A DNA stretch of 64,000 nucleotides. Origin: UBA1660 sp964462035. GTDB lineage: Bacteria; Myxococcota_A; Polyangia; Polyangiales; Houyiibacteriaceae. The notes beneath the pieces are model-generated. The model worked only from the letters and a program-made list of their open reading frames with translations. It did not search any database and was not told the DNA's origin. The DNA is taken from contig CAYXAP010000008.1 in the NCBI GenBank assembly GCA_964462035.1, forward strand, positions 124,001 through 188,000, written 5' to 3'. The translations under genes were made by a program, and so were the position numbers. Shown here one piece after another: positions 1 through 8,767 of the stretch (position 1 is its first letter; the number at the start of each line of letters is the position of its first letter).

Positions 1-41
1 TTCGGCGCGTCTGCCTCGAAGCGCTCGAGCGACTCTGATCG

Positions 42-1766
42 TCAGGCCGCGGGTCGCTCGTCGTCCTGTTCCGGACGGGGCTCGGACTCCGGCTCCGCCT
101 CCGACTCGGACTCCGAATCCGGCTGCTCTTCCGACTCGGACTCGGAGCCCGACCGGCCGAGCCCGTAGTTTCGCTCCGTCCCCTCGGGCACGACCGCGCC
201 CCACTCCGGTCCACCGGGGATCGGGGTTCCGGGAGAGCTGTCGCTGCCACCACGCGTGGGTGGGTTGGGGAGGATGTAGGGCGCAGCGTGCGCCACGTGG
301 CAGAAGGGCTGGTCCCGCTTGAAGGTCCAGTGAAGGTAGACCTTCCCGTCGCCGCTCAAAATCGAGCCAGGAGGCGTCGCGAAGGGCACCGCGTCCATCA
401 CGGCCGTGAACGCGCCGAGGTCGAACTGCAGGTTGCCGCTCGTCCGAACCACGCCGATCCGGTCGATGGTCCCATCGGCGCCGAGGATGATCTCCAGCCG
501 CGTCTGGAGCGTCATGTCGCTCATCGGGCCGCCCGGGCGCAAGCCGCCGAGGAACTGGTGGTACTGCATGTGGATGCGCCGGTGCATGTCGGCGAGGAAC
601 GCAGCGAAGGGCGAGGCCGCCGTGTTCAGCGCGGTCTGGTTGCCGGGCTGAACCGACGAGACGTAGTTCTCGATCGCGGTGCGGAACTGACGCCAGCGGC
701 GCTGACGCTCCGCGCTTCGGCCCCGCTGCTGGCTGAGTCGCGCCTGAGCGTACTCCTCGCGCTCGCGCTCGAGCTGCTCCTCACCGATCACCGCCTCGAA
801 CTGCGACCAGCCGATCTGCAGGTTGGGGCCGGAGCCGCCGGCCCCGCCACCGCGGGCTCGCCGCGCCTCTCGGCCGCCACGGCGAGCGCCGCCGCTCTCG
901 CCGCCGCCGCTCCCTTCGGCCGTTCGCCGGGGCCGGGTGATCGTGAAGGTCCCGATGCCGTCGCTGACCACGATGGTCTCCGTCTCGGCCTCGCGGCCGC
1001 CGGCGTTCGCTCGCCGGGCGCGCTCGGCCTCGACCCGCTCGCGCTCCGAGCCGTCGCCTTCGCCCCCCACGCGCTCCTCTTCGCGGGCGGTGCTGGCGCG
1101 GGACGACTCGCTCTCTTCGGTGGCCAGGCGTTGGTCGGGGGCGTCGCGCTCCTGCATCTCACGCACGAGCTCTTCGTCGGCGTTGCCCTCTTCTTCGGCC
1201 TCGCTCTCCTCCTGGGGCTCGCCTGCGGTCGGGTCCGGGTCGTCCTGCACCATGCTGCGGATTCGTGCGACGGTCTCCTGCTCGACCCGATTGTTCTCCT
1301 CCGCGATGAAACGAGGGTTCTCGGGCGTGTCGACGCTCGGATCGCGCGAGCGTTGGGTGACCGCATGCAGGTTCTCGGGCGGGGGCTGGACCGGCGCCTC
1401 GATGGTCTCGGTCTCCTCCTCCGGCTCCTCTTCCTCTTCCGGCTCTTCCTCTTCGGGCTCCGGTGTCGGGTCGGGCGTGGACTCTTCCGCCTCGTCGTCG
1501 AGCTCACCCTCCTCCTCCTCGGGGTCCTCGAGCTCGGTCTCTTCTTCCTCCGGCGGCTGCTCTTCCTCGGCGTCGTCCTCGAGCGGCTCGAGGTCGAACT
1601 CGACGGTCATCCCGTCGTCGGCCCCACTCGAACGCTCGGTGGGTGCCGAGGCCAGGAGCTTGTCCGCCAGCACCCCGAGCGCGCCATACACCGGTAGATG
1701 GACGCTCAGGCTCGCGAGGAGCCCGAGCGCCATCGTCAGTGTGACGTGCTCGCCGCGGGGCTTCAT
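42..1766 (-). CDS. TonB-like protein with acidic low-complexity linker
   Basis: 574 aa. A single hydrophobic segment near residues 8-35 would anchor it in the inner membrane. It is followed by a very long Glu/Asp/Pro-rich stretch (about 55-125), Arg/Gly/Glu-rich linkers, and a folded region at about 395-490 that resembles the TonB C-terminal domain (an RLEIILGADGTI strand, then VVRTSG and PFATPP). The last 50 residues are again Ser/Glu-rich. The family passes proton-motive energy to outer-membrane receptors; the specific partner is unknown. The linker is far longer and more acidic than in classical TonB. It follows the YXWGXW lipoprotein by 44 nt on the same strand, so co-transcription is possible. 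The ATG start gives a good anchor segment. Confidence 0.6.
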   Translation of the reverse strand: MKPRGEHVTLTMALGLLASLSVHLPVYGALGVLADKLLASAPTERSSGADDGMTVEFDLEPLEDDAEEEQPPEEEETELEDPEEEEGELDDEAEESTPDPTPEPEEEEPEEEEEPEEETETIEAPVQPPPENLHAVTQRSRDPSVDTPENPRFIAEENNRVEQETVARIRSMVQDDPDPTAGEPQEESEAEEEGNADEELVREMQERDAPDQRLATEESESSRASTAREEERVGGEGDGSERERVEAERARRANAGGREAETETIVVSDGIGTFTITRPRRTAEGSGGGESGGARRGGREARRARGGGAGGSGPNLQIGWSQFEAVIGEEQLEREREEYAQARLSQQRGRSAERQRRWRQFRTAIENYVSSVQPGNQTALNTAASPFAAFLADMHRRIHMQYHQFLGGLRPGGPMSDMTLQTRLEIILGADGTIDRIGVVRTSGNLQFDLGAFTAVMDAVPFATPPGSILSGDGKVYLHWTFKRDQPFCHVAHAAPYILPNPPTRGGSDSSPGTPIPGGPEWGAVVPEGTERNYGLGRSGSESESEEQPDSESESEAEPESEPRPEQDDERPAA

Positions 1767-1810
1767 GGCCCCGTCAGCCTACGTCCCCCGGCGGGAACGT
1801 CGAGCGCTCG

Positions 1811-2503
1811 TTAGCGGACCCGGACAGAAGCGCGTCCGCCGCCCCGACCCCCGCGGCGCCCGCGATCGTCGTTCCGGCGGCGAGTGGTCGTGGTGGTACG
1901 ACTCCGGCCGCCGCCGTTGGTGCGAACCGTCGTGGTGCGACTGCGAGTGCCACGGTTTCCGTTCACGCGCGTCGTGGAACGGACATTCCCTCTCGGTCCC
2001 CGAACGGTCGTCGTTCGAGTACGAGTCGCCGGCCCCCGACCTCGCACGGTGGTCGTGCGGCGAACCGTGCCGCGATTGGTGCGCACCGTCGTCGTCCGGC
2101 CGCGCGGTCGCACGACCGTTCGCCGGTTGTTGGTACGGACGACCGTCCGGCCGCCACCGCGACGCCAGTTGCCCTGCACGTACACGTAGCCGTTGCCGCG
2201 CCGCTCCCAGCGGGGCTGCACGTAGGTGTAGCCGGCGCGGGGCTGAACCCAATAGCCGTCGGCCCAGACGTACTGGTAGCCGTCCCACTGCCAGTGGCCG
2301 TCGACCCACACGGCGCCCGAGTACGGGGCCGCCGGGCGCACGCTGACCGTCCGACGGGCCGGCGGCGCGTTGTAGACGACCGTGCCTCCCGGCGCGGGAC
2401 CTTGAACCGAAACACGCGCTCGCGCGGGCCGGGTGTAGACGGTGCAGCCCGAGAACGCGACCGCCCCTAGGGCGAGCGCGATGATCCATGAGCGCTTGAT
2501 CAT
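1811..2503 (-). CDS. YXWGXW-type lipoprotein with Arg/Thr-rich tail
   Basis: 230 aa. The signal peptide ends in a lipobox (AFSGC, Cys20), so it is predicted to be a lipoprotein. Residues about 60-120 carry aromatic repeats (WVDGHWQWDGYQYVW, ADGYWVQP, NGYVYVQGNWRR) of the YXWGXW repeat kind. The C-terminal half is an Arg/Thr/Val low-complexity region built on RTTTVR units, which may bind polyanions (inference). A strong Shine-Dalgarno (AGGAGG) lies 7 nt before the ATG and fixes the start. Function unknown. Confidence 0.65.
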   Translation of the reverse strand: MIKRSWIIALALGAVAFSGCTVYTRPARARVSVQGPAPGGTVVYNAPPARRTVSVRPAAPYSGAVWVDGHWQWDGYQYVWADGYWVQPRAGYTYVQPRWERRGNGYVYVQGNWRRGGGRTVVRTNNRRTVVRPRGRTTTVRTNRGTVRRTTTVRGRGPATRTRTTTVRGPRGNVRSTTRVNGNRGTRSRTTTVRTNGGGRSRTTTTTRRRNDDRGRRGGRGGGRASVRVR

Positions 2504-2658
2504 TCCAGTTCCTCCTGTGGGTCCTTATCCCTCGACGCCACTCTACCAGGCGTCGCACCGGCGCGCCCGATCCCCATCTGGGGACGAAGACTGAACGCTG
2601 GCCTCACCATGAGACCGCAGCGCTTGCGGGAATCTTTGGACAATGGTTCTTTCCGCCC

Positions 2659-3786
2659 GTGACGAGCACGGCCGAGTGGTCGCTGGACGAAGCGACGACC
2701 CACAATCTTCAAACGCATGGCTTCGACCGCAAGGCCTTCGATGGCCATCGCGAGCGCCTGAAATCGGGGCGCGCGGGCCCCGAGTCCAACCGCATCCATG
2801 GAAGGGTCACTGCGCCAAAGGACAGTGATCTGATGGACTTGCCTCCCGAGGGCACCCCAGAGCGGGATGCCCTCGCCGCCAAGGGCAACGCCGCCATCGC
2901 CGCAGGCCAGGTGGGCGCGGTCATTCTGGCCGGAGGCATGGCCACCCGCTTCGGCGGCGTGGTGAAGGCTGGCGTGGAGGCCGTCGAGGGCCTGTCCTTT
3001 CTCGAGGTGAAGGTCCGCGACATCGGCGCCGCCGCAGAGCGCGCCGGAGGAACGGTCCCGCTCTACCCGATGACCAGCTTCGCGACCCACGACGAGGTGG
3101 TGCGCCTCGGCGAGAAGGCCGCCACCGAGCGGACCCCCATCACCTGCTTCTCTCAAGGCATCTCCCTGCGCATGGACGAGGAAGGCGAGCTCTTCCGCAC
3201 CGAGGACGGCGCGGTCTCGCCCTACGCGCCCGGCCACGGCGACCTGCCGAGCGCGCTACGGCGCGCCGGGGTGCTCGACGCCTTCCTCGAATCGGGTGGC
3301 CGCATCCTCTTCATGTCGAACGTCGACAACCTCACCGCGACCTTGGACCCGGCGGTGATCGGCGCGCACATCGAGGGCGGCAAGCCGATGACCGCCGAGA
3401 TGGCGCCCAAGTGGCCCGGCGACAAGGGCGGCGCACCGGCCTTCGTCGACGGTGATCTCCAGATCGTCGAAGCCTTCCGCTTCCCGGAAGAGTTCGACCA
3501 GGACTCCATCCCCGTCTTCAACACGAACACCCTCGTCTTCGACGCGGAGCGGCTGCGGGAGCCCTTCCCCTTCGACTTCTTCGCCGTCCGAAAGACCGTG
3601 GATGGCAAGACCGCGATTCAGTTCGAGCGGCTGGTGGGTCAGCTCAGCGCGTTCATGCCCTGCACCTTCCTGAAGGTCCGCCGCGAAGGCCCCGACGCCC
3701 GCTTCCAGCCGGTGAAGGACCCGGCGGAGCTCGAGCGTCGCACGGACGAGATCGTCACCGCGCTGAAGGCGCGAGGGATCCTCTGA
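2659..3786 (+). CDS. UTP-glucose-1-phosphate uridylyltransferase family protein
   Basis: 375 aa. The eukaryotic-type UDPGP/UAP family couples UTP to a sugar-1-phosphate to give a UDP-sugar and pyrophosphate in the cytoplasm. The nucleotide-binding loop GAVILAGGMATRFGG is at residues 86-100. Downstream landmarks of the fold include PLYPMTSFATHDEV, the CFSQG strand, GHGD, the MSNVDNL metal-site segment, and NTNTLVFD. The start is GTG; no better start lies upstream. Substrate (Glc-1-P or GlcNAc-1-P) cannot be decided by eye. The next gene begins at its stop codon, suggesting coupling. Confidence 0.8.
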   Translation: MTSTAEWSLDEATTHNLQTHGFDRKAFDGHRERLKSGRAGPESNRIHGRVTAPKDSDLMDLPPEGTPERDALAAKGNAAIAAGQVGAVILAGGMATRFGGVVKAGVEAVEGLSFLEVKVRDIGAAAERAGGTVPLYPMTSFATHDEVVRLGEKAATERTPITCFSQGISLRMDEEGELFRTEDGAVSPYAPGHGDLPSALRRAGVLDAFLESGGRILFMSNVDNLTATLDPAVIGAHIEGGKPMTAEMAPKWPGDKGGAPAFVDGDLQIVEAFRFPEEFDQDSIPVFNTNTLVFDAERLREPFPFDFFAVRKTVDGKTAIQFERLVGQLSAFMPCTFLKVRREGPDARFQPVKDPAELERRTDEIVTALKARGIL

Positions 3787-4961
3787 CGCGGCTGCTGGGC
3801 ATCGTGGTCGCGCTCGGGCTGCTCGCCGGCTGTCGTGAGCACGACCTGATGCGCTGCCACTTCGGCGAGGAGCAGACCCTCGCCGAGACCGCGGGTGGTC
3901 GCTTCCACGCCGTTCGGCATCTGGGCGACGCACTGCTCTGGTCGGCACGCGAAGGGCTCTTCCTGCGCGCAGGGGACACCGAACCCGAACGCCTCGGCCC
4001 ACCCTGCGATGCCGGCTTCGATGCGATCGCCGACGATGACGTGACCTTCGTGGTGTGCGCCCGTCGGTCCGAGCCCGACGCGGCGAAGGAAGGCGGACTG
4101 GTCGCCTGGCGACTCGGCAGCGAACGGAGCGCGCGCGCGCTGCCCGGGGCGGTCGGCGAGGAGAGCGACGGTGTGGCCCTCGCGAAGCACGGCGATCGGC
4201 TGGTGGTCGCGTGGCACGAGGGTTCGCCGAAGTCCTTCCAGGTCTGGCGCCAAGAGCTCGACCTCACCACCCTCGCGCCTCGGGACGAGCCAGAGCGAAT
4301 CTCGAACCCACGCTTCGCGGCCGGGCCCCCGACCCTCTACTCGGACGACGCGCATCTCGCCGTCGTCTGGGGCGAGCACTGGGCGGACCACGAGGGGCGG
4401 CATCGTGTCTCGGGCCACGTGGTCGTCTCGGTCGACGGCTCGCACGCACGCGCGCTCCTCGAGGTCGAGGACACGATACCGGCCCCCGTGATCGCCCGCG
4501 ACGCCGAAGGGCTCATGCTCCTCTTCCGCGATCAACGCGACCCGCTCGACTACCCCTCGATCTTCGGCCACCGGCTCACCAGCGACTTCCGCCTCCACGG
4601 ACGACTCCGGCTGGTCGGCCGCGCAGACGAGGGCGGACCCATCCGAACCTTCGGCTGCGACATCGACGGCGCCCGCACTCAGATCGCGGTGGTCGCGCGC
4701 AGCTGGGGCGCCGAGGACACGCTCGTGGCCGCCCACCTCCTCGACGATCAGCTCGCCGAGCGCTTCCACGAGCTGCAGGTCTACGAGTGGGGCGGCCAAC
4801 TCGTGCTCGGCGACGGAGTCTGCGACGACAACAGCCTCGAGCTGCTGGTCGCCGAGCGCGTCGTGCCCGCGTCGGACGACGCCCGCCGCCGCACCGCGCA
4901 CCTGGTCACCCTCCCCGCCCGCTGCGGCGCGGGGCCCTACCCGCGAAGCGGTAGCGACTGA
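3783..4961 (+). CDS. predicted lipoprotein, unknown function
   Basis: About 392 aa if translated from the CTG that overlaps the upstream stop (CTGA). That start gives a well-formed lipoprotein signal (TRLLGIVVALGLLAGC) with a basic n-region. The first conventional start, GTG at 3804, gives MVALGLLAGC, with no positive charge. I therefore prefer 3783, although CTG starts are rare. The mature protein has strand-like segments (LVVAWHEG, LAVVWGEHW, LMLLFRDQRD), perhaps a beta-propeller, but I recognise no family. It may be translationally coupled to the pyrophosphorylase gene. Confidence 0.6.
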   Translation: MTRLLGIVVALGLLAGCREHDLMRCHFGEEQTLAETAGGRFHAVRHLGDALLWSAREGLFLRAGDTEPERLGPPCDAGFDAIADDDVTFVVCARRSEPDAAKEGGLVAWRLGSERSARALPGAVGEESDGVALAKHGDRLVVAWHEGSPKSFQVWRQELDLTTLAPRDEPERISNPRFAAGPPTLYSDDAHLAVVWGEHWADHEGRHRVSGHVVVSVDGSHARALLEVEDTIPAPVIARDAEGLMLLFRDQRDPLDYPSIFGHRLTSDFRLHGRLRLVGRADEGGPIRTFGCDIDGARTQIAVVARSWGAEDTLVAAHLLDDQLAERFHELQVYEWGGQLVLGDGVCDDNSLELLVAERVVPASDDARRRTAHLVTLPARCGAGPYPRSGSD

Positions 4962-5041
4962 CTCTCGTGGGCGTAGCTCTGGACCACCTGAGCCCCCGAG
5001 CGCTCGTCGAGCCAGCCGAGGCGGCGTGCCTCTCCGGGAAC
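4937..5041 (-). pseudogene. possible C-terminal remnant of a tyrosine recombinase
   Basis: The minus strand reads a coding-like tail, RLGWLDERSGAQVVQSYAHE, then a short end and a TAG stop at 4937. The spacing of LGW and SYAH resembles the end of phage-type integrases, where that Tyr is catalytic. The piece is short and overlaps the 3' end of the preceding plus-strand gene, so the assignment is tentative. Confidence 0.2.
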
Positions 5042-5073
5042 GGCTGAAAAGGAGGGCGTCGACCTCGACGGCC

Positions 5074-5190
5074 GGTAGCGACGCCTGGACCCAATTCCTC
5101 GACGATGCCGAGGCGAGCTTGAAGGAGCAGCTCACCAAGGTGCGGGACGAGAAGCTCGACGCGAGCACCTGCGACGTGGCCGTGATCAGT
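5074..5190 (+). pseudogene. unidentified coding remnant
   Basis: A plus-strand stretch reads DAWTQFLDDAEASLKEQLTK and continues VRDEKLDASTCDVAVIS with GC-rich third codon positions typical of genes here. It has no proper start region and runs into the 3' end of the convergent gene, after which the frame turns Arg-rich and non-coding. Probably the stump of a lost gene; family not recognised. Confidence 0.3.
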
Positions 5191-7021
5191 CCGCGTCGAC
5201 AACCCGGACGCCGCGGCCCTCGACCAACGCCAAGACGCGGCCGTCGGGGAGGTAGGAGAGCAGGAGCGGTCGACCGTCGATCGGTGTCGTCTCCCCCCTT
5301 GCGAGGTCGGACCGGGCGAAGCGGGTCACCCCGTGGGGGCCGCCGGGCCGGAAGACGGCGACCGCGATCTCGGAGCCGTCCGGGTGGGCTCCGGCCGCGC
5401 CGAAGACGCAGCCTTCGCAGCGGGTCTGGGCCACGACGCCGGTGCGCTCGACCAGGCCGAGCCAGCCTTCGCTGCCGCGATAGATTCCGCGGGCGGCGGT
5501 GGCGCGCGGGTCCCCGATGTCGAGGCGCTCGAGCACCTGCCCGTCGGCGTCCCGGACGACGGCATTCACCAAGCTGCCGGCGCAGGTCACGAAGGCCGTA
5601 TCGCCCGGCAGGAAGACCGGCGGACGCCCAAAGTCGATGCAGTGGGCCGCCTCGGAAGATGGTCGGGTCCAGACCACCTCGCCGCTGCCATCCACCAGCA
5701 GCATCGCGTGCGTCTCCAGGTCTCGGAGCAGCACACGCGAGCCGTCGGCCGCGACGTCCAGGATCTCGGCTCCGTGGCGCTCGCGGATCCGCTCGAGCGC
5801 CGGGTGGCCCTCCAGGCGCGCGAGGTGGGGCGGGAGCGTCCGTTCCCTTGGCTCCATCGACTCACAGGAGCCGGTCACGAGGTTCCAGCGCGTGAGGACG
5901 TCGGTCCGCCATCCGCGATGCACGAAGTCCACGTGTGGGGCATCGTAGCGCCGCATCTCGCTGGCGCCCACGGGGAACACCTCCCGCGACGGGTCGGCGC
6001 GGCCGGTGTCGAGGCTCCAGCGACGGGAAACGGCGACGCCGTTGAGCCAGACCTCGTCATCCGCCATTCGCATGCTCGCCGAGCTCGTTGGCAGCCCAGC
6101 AGGCGTGGGGCGCCGCTGCACGTCGGAGCCGGCGAAGAAGACCAACTCACCGCGGTCGAGGGTGGCCACCCTCCCTTCGTCGTCGATCGCGAACGGCCCA
6201 GCGAGGTTGTAGAGGTCGACCTCGGCACGTCGACGGGCGCTCGAGGCGAGCTCGGTCACGACGATGGCATCCTGGGTGAAGCAAGCCAGCTGGGTGCCAC
6301 CGGGCGAGAGGGCAGAGCGCGCGCCCGGTTCGCACCGGCCGAGGACCGCCCCGGCACGGTCGACGACGACATGCCCGCGGTCGAGCACCAGGAGGATTCG
6401 CTCCACGTCGTCCGAGACCATCACGACCCTCTCGGAAGGCAACGCGAAGCGTTCCATCGCGCGGCGGCCGTGGACCTCCGCGCGCACTCGGCGCCCTGTC
6501 CGGGTGAACTCGACCCGGACCAGCACGAGCGCATCACCCGCCGGAACGACGCGTTCGACCCCCTCCCGCGACGGCCGACGCACGATCCGGCCGCGCTCCA
6601 GATCCCAGACCTCGAACGCCCGGGCGCCGACGCGGTAGCCGGCGAGCAGGCCCAGGTCGCGGCTGACCTCGATCTCGCTGAAGACCAGATCGGACGAGCC
6701 AGCGATGGGCCGGGCGTCGAGCCGAGCCCCGCCCACCGAGGAGTAGGAGAGCCGGCGCTCGCCACCTTCCGTGGCGAAGTGCGCCGTCGGCTCCGGTGAG
6801 CCGAGCCAGTCGGGCAGGGTCAGACCGTGCCACCCCTCGACCGAGTCCGAGGGCGCCGAGAGTGGCGCCAGGTTCGTGGGATCCGCGCGCTCCGGGCGCG
6901 ACGCCGAGTCACCGCCCGCCGCGCTCGCCGGTCGCGCCGTGGTCGTTCGGTCCTGGGCCTCGCCACCGCACGCGATGAAGAAGGCCAGAAACGCGAGCGC
7001 ACTCCCTCGTCGGTGTCGCAT
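5186..7021 (-). CDS. predicted lipoprotein with beta-propeller-like repeats
   Basis: 611 aa. The signal peptide MRHRRGSALAFLAFFIAC ends in a lipobox Cys at residue 18, followed by a Ser/Ala/Thr-rich linker to about residue 65. The rest alternates short strands and turns (FEVWDLERGRIVRR, ALSPGGTQLACF, FAIDDEGRVATLDRGELVFF) in the manner of WD40/NHL-like propellers, but without clean WD dipeptides. Probably periplasmic or outer-membrane anchored. No catalytic motif seen. The 5' end faces a broken nucleotidyltransferase gene. Confidence 0.65.
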   Translation of the reverse strand: MRHRRGSALAFLAFFIACGGEAQDRTTTARPASAAGGDSASRPERADPTNLAPLSAPSDSVEGWHGLTLPDWLGSPEPTAHFATEGGERRLSYSSVGGARLDARPIAGSSDLVFSEIEVSRDLGLLAGYRVGARAFEVWDLERGRIVRRPSREGVERVVPAGDALVLVRVEFTRTGRRVRAEVHGRRAMERFALPSERVVMVSDDVERILLVLDRGHVVVDRAGAVLGRCEPGARSALSPGGTQLACFTQDAIVVTELASSARRRAEVDLYNLAGPFAIDDEGRVATLDRGELVFFAGSDVQRRPTPAGLPTSSASMRMADDEVWLNGVAVSRRWSLDTGRADPSREVFPVGASEMRRYDAPHVDFVHRGWRTDVLTRWNLVTGSCESMEPRERTLPPHLARLEGHPALERIRERHGAEILDVAADGSRVLLRDLETHAMLLVDGSGEVVWTRPSSEAAHCIDFGRPPVFLPGDTAFVTCAGSLVNAVVRDADGQVLERLDIGDPRATAARGIYRGSEGWLGLVERTGVVAQTRCEGCVFGAAGAHPDGSEIAVAVFRPGGPHGVTRFARSDLARGETTPIDGRPLLLSYLPDGRVLALVEGRGVRVVDAD

Positions 7022-7091
7022 CGGCGCATCCTACTCGGCGCCGCAACCGATCTTCCCAGCGTTGGCGGAGGGAGGCAGGATCGAGACGGGG

Positions 7092-7310
7092 TTGACGTTG
7101 CAGCTCCCCCGCGACTACCAGGACCTGCTGGAGGCGTTCCTCGCCGCGGAGGTCGAGTTCGTGTTGATTGGCGGCTGGGCGGCTGCCGTGCACGGACATG
7201 GTCGCGCAACCGACGACATGGACGTGCTGGTGCGAGCGGAAGACGCCGCGGAGTGCGAGTACGCCGTCGTCCGCTGCTGCGCGGGCCACTGCACGATCAC
7301 CGGCGACTGA
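7092..7310 (+). pseudogene. truncated nucleotidyltransferase (AbiEii/DUF6036-like)
   Basis: Reads LQLPRDYQDLLEAFLAAEVE followed by FVLIGGWAAAVHGHGRATDDMDVLVRAED. The GGWAAAVHG and DDMDVLV segments are the substrate-loop and paired-Asp metal motif of minimal nucleotidyltransferases. After about 60 residues the reading turns to unrelated sequence and stops, while the family normally runs 150 aa or more. The best start is TTG at 7092 with a GGAGGGAGG stretch upstream. Intact relatives often belong to toxin-antitoxin or abortive-infection loci; here it is a relic. Confidence 0.6.
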
Positions 7311-7323
7311 CGGCGACGCCCGT

Positions 7324-7980
7324 TCAGTAGTCGCGAGCCGGCACGGGTGCGCCGCACTTCGAACACGGCCCCTCGTCCGCGTCGGACTCGGTCCAAAGAG
7401 TCGCGCGCCCTCGGCAGCCTTCCATGGGACAGACGAAGGATCCCGCAAAGAACATCCGAGCGAGCTCGCTGCTCGGGTAGTGCCGCTTGGCGACCCGGTG
7501 GGCGAGCACGAGCGCCTTCCACAGCGCCCAGTCCTTCTCACACCACAGGGCGAACTGGGCGACATACGCGAGCCCTTCGGTCGAGTCGGCCGCATAGAGC
7601 TGGCCGCAGTCGTTGCCCCAGAGCACGAGCACGTACCGGGTCTCCTGGGTCTCGGCGTCGACGACGTCCCACCACTCGATCGGCGCGCCGAGCTGGTGCT
7701 CGAGGATGTCCTCCATGTCTTCGAAGTAGGGCTCCGGATTCGCGAGCACCGCGGCCATGGACACACCCTGGTGTGCGCCTGCGGTCCAGGCCAGGACGAG
7801 CTGTTCGTTCTCGAGCTCGTCCAGATCGTCGGCCGACGTCTCGGTCGGCGCCGGTCGGAGCGACGCGGCCTCACCCGTCGGCGGCAACGGCTCCGGCGCG
7901 GTCACCGCTCGATACGCGGCCGCCGGAGCACTCGCCTCTCCCGTCTCCAGGCGGCGCCAGTTCGTGAAGACGAGGGTCAC
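7324..7980 (-). CDS. hypothetical protein with C-terminal zinc-ribbon-like motif
   Basis: About 218 aa from a GTG at 7980, 4 nt after the preceding lipoprotein gene; the start is uncertain. The central part (IEWWDVVDAETQETRYVLVL, WALWKALVLAHRVAKRHYP) looks like a globular cytosolic domain. The C terminus has CPMEGC followed 17 residues later by CSKC, a possible Cys4 zinc ribbon. Family not recognised. It appears to form an operon with the small lipoprotein upstream of it (7985-8239). Confidence 0.55.
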   Translation of the reverse strand: MTLVFTNWRRLETGEASAPAAAYRAVTAPEPLPPTGEAASLRPAPTETSADDLDELENEQLVLAWTAGAHQGVSMAAVLANPEPYFEDMEDILEHQLGAPIEWWDVVDAETQETRYVLVLWGNDCGQLYAADSTEGLAYVAQFALWCEKDWALWKALVLAHRVAKRHYPSSELARMFFAGSFVCPMEGCRGRATLWTESDADEGPCSKCGAPVPARDY

Positions 7981-7984
7981 GCGA

Positions 7985-8239
7985 CTACTGGCAGAGGTCT
8001 TCGCACGCTCCGTACGCGTCTCGGTCCTCGGCGCGGCCGATGCACTCGAGCACGGCGTCGCCGTTGCTGCATTCGCCCCGGAGATCGGCCACGAAGGCCT
8101 CGCAGGTCGCGCGATAGTCGACCCCCTCGAAGCCCTTGTCGATGATGTGGTCGCACACGTCGCCACCGCCGCCACTGTCGCAGCCGATGACGAAGGAGAG
8201 CAGACCAGCGGCCACGAGAGACACGAGAACGCGAATCAT
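7985..8239 (-). CDS. small Cys-rich lipoprotein
   Basis: 84 aa. MIRVLVSLVAAGLLSFVIGC is a textbook lipoprotein signal with a basic n-region and lipobox Cys20. The mature part is about 65 aa with seven further Cys (CDHIID, CEAFVADLRGEC, CIGR, CEDLC), suggesting a disulfide-rich periplasmic or surface protein. The ATG at 8239 is chosen because longer readings begin inside unrelated sequence. Followed after 4 nt by the zinc-ribbon hypothetical gene. Confidence 0.6.
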   Translation of the reverse strand: MIRVLVSLVAAGLLSFVIGCDSGGGGDVCDHIIDKGFEGVDYRATCEAFVADLRGECSNGDAVLECIGRAEDRDAYGACEDLCQ

Positions 8240-8277
8240 CGGGTGACCATACCAGCAGAACGGAGGGTCCGAGGTGG

Positions 8278-8409
8278 TCAGGCGCTCGGGGCCCTCGGGC
8301 GCTTCCGCCACCAGGCGACAACCGCCAGCAGGACCACGAAGACCGCCGCGCCCACGAAGGACCAGCGCTCGAAGCGGGTCCAACCGGGGACCTTCACCCG
8401 GAGCGACAC
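8278..8409 (-). CDS. small single-pass membrane protein or remnant
   Basis: 43 aa from a GTG at 8409. It holds one clear transmembrane helix (SFVGAAVFVVLLAVVAWW) followed by a positive tail (RKRPRAPSA). There is no visible Shine-Dalgarno. Upstream on the same strand lies the end of another broken frame and then a dispersed repeat, so this may be the 3' piece of a truncated gene instead of a complete one. Confidence 0.35.
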   Translation of the reverse strand: MSLRVKVPGWTRFERWSFVGAAVFVVLLAVVAWWRKRPRAPSA

Positions 8410-8431
8410 GGCGTCGGGCGCGGCCCGGAAG

Positions 8432-8500
8432 TTAGAAGTCTTCGATGACCTCGGCGTCGGCCTCGAGCTCGGCGCCGGGGGCCCGCGGCGAGCACCGCGA
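8432..8500 (-). pseudogene. 3' end of a truncated gene abutting repeat A
   Basis: The minus strand reads APGAELEADAEVIEDF followed by a TAA stop at 8432, an acidic C-terminal tail in the local codon style. Upstream it runs directly into the dispersed repeat copy starting at 8505, so the body of the gene is missing. Family not identifiable from so little sequence. Confidence 0.3.
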
Positions 8501-8504
8501 CCGG

Positions 8505-8602
8505 AGTATCGTCGCTTCGAAGGGCCCTCCGAGCACCGCCCCAAGGGTTCACGGAACCCTCTTCTGCGAAGTCGATGCCGATCGTGACCGCGAAGGCCTG
8601 GG
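8505..8602 (+). repeat. dispersed hairpin repeat A, copy 1 (full length)
   Basis: About 98 bp: a left half (AGTATCGTCGCTTCGAAGGG then CCTCCGAGCACCGCC), a hairpin core at 8543-8560 (AAGGGTTC-ACG-GAACCCT), and a right half (CTTCTGCGAAGTCGATGCCG then ATCGTGACCGCGAAGGCCT). Similar copies start at 15475, 16552, 17650 and 20101, all in the same orientation. The core could act as a terminator-like hairpin, but no T-run follows. Confidence 0.75.
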
Positions 8603-8767
8603 ATTCTGGAGGGGGCTCATCGCCGGCCGCGGCACGGTGGGGCCCGACTCGTGGGACGACGCGGCGTTCCTCGGGCCCATCGTCGATTCGATTCGTTGAT
8701 GCCGCGACCCCGCGACGATCGGGTAGAGTCCTCGCCCCACGATCCGGGGAGACAGGAGGGGACCGAT

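Noticed and set aside
288..2346. Long plus-strand frames opposite the TonB-like and YXWGXW genes
   Set aside because: Arg/Ala/Ser-rich shadows of the minus-strand genes with no domain, signal peptide or ribosome binding site.
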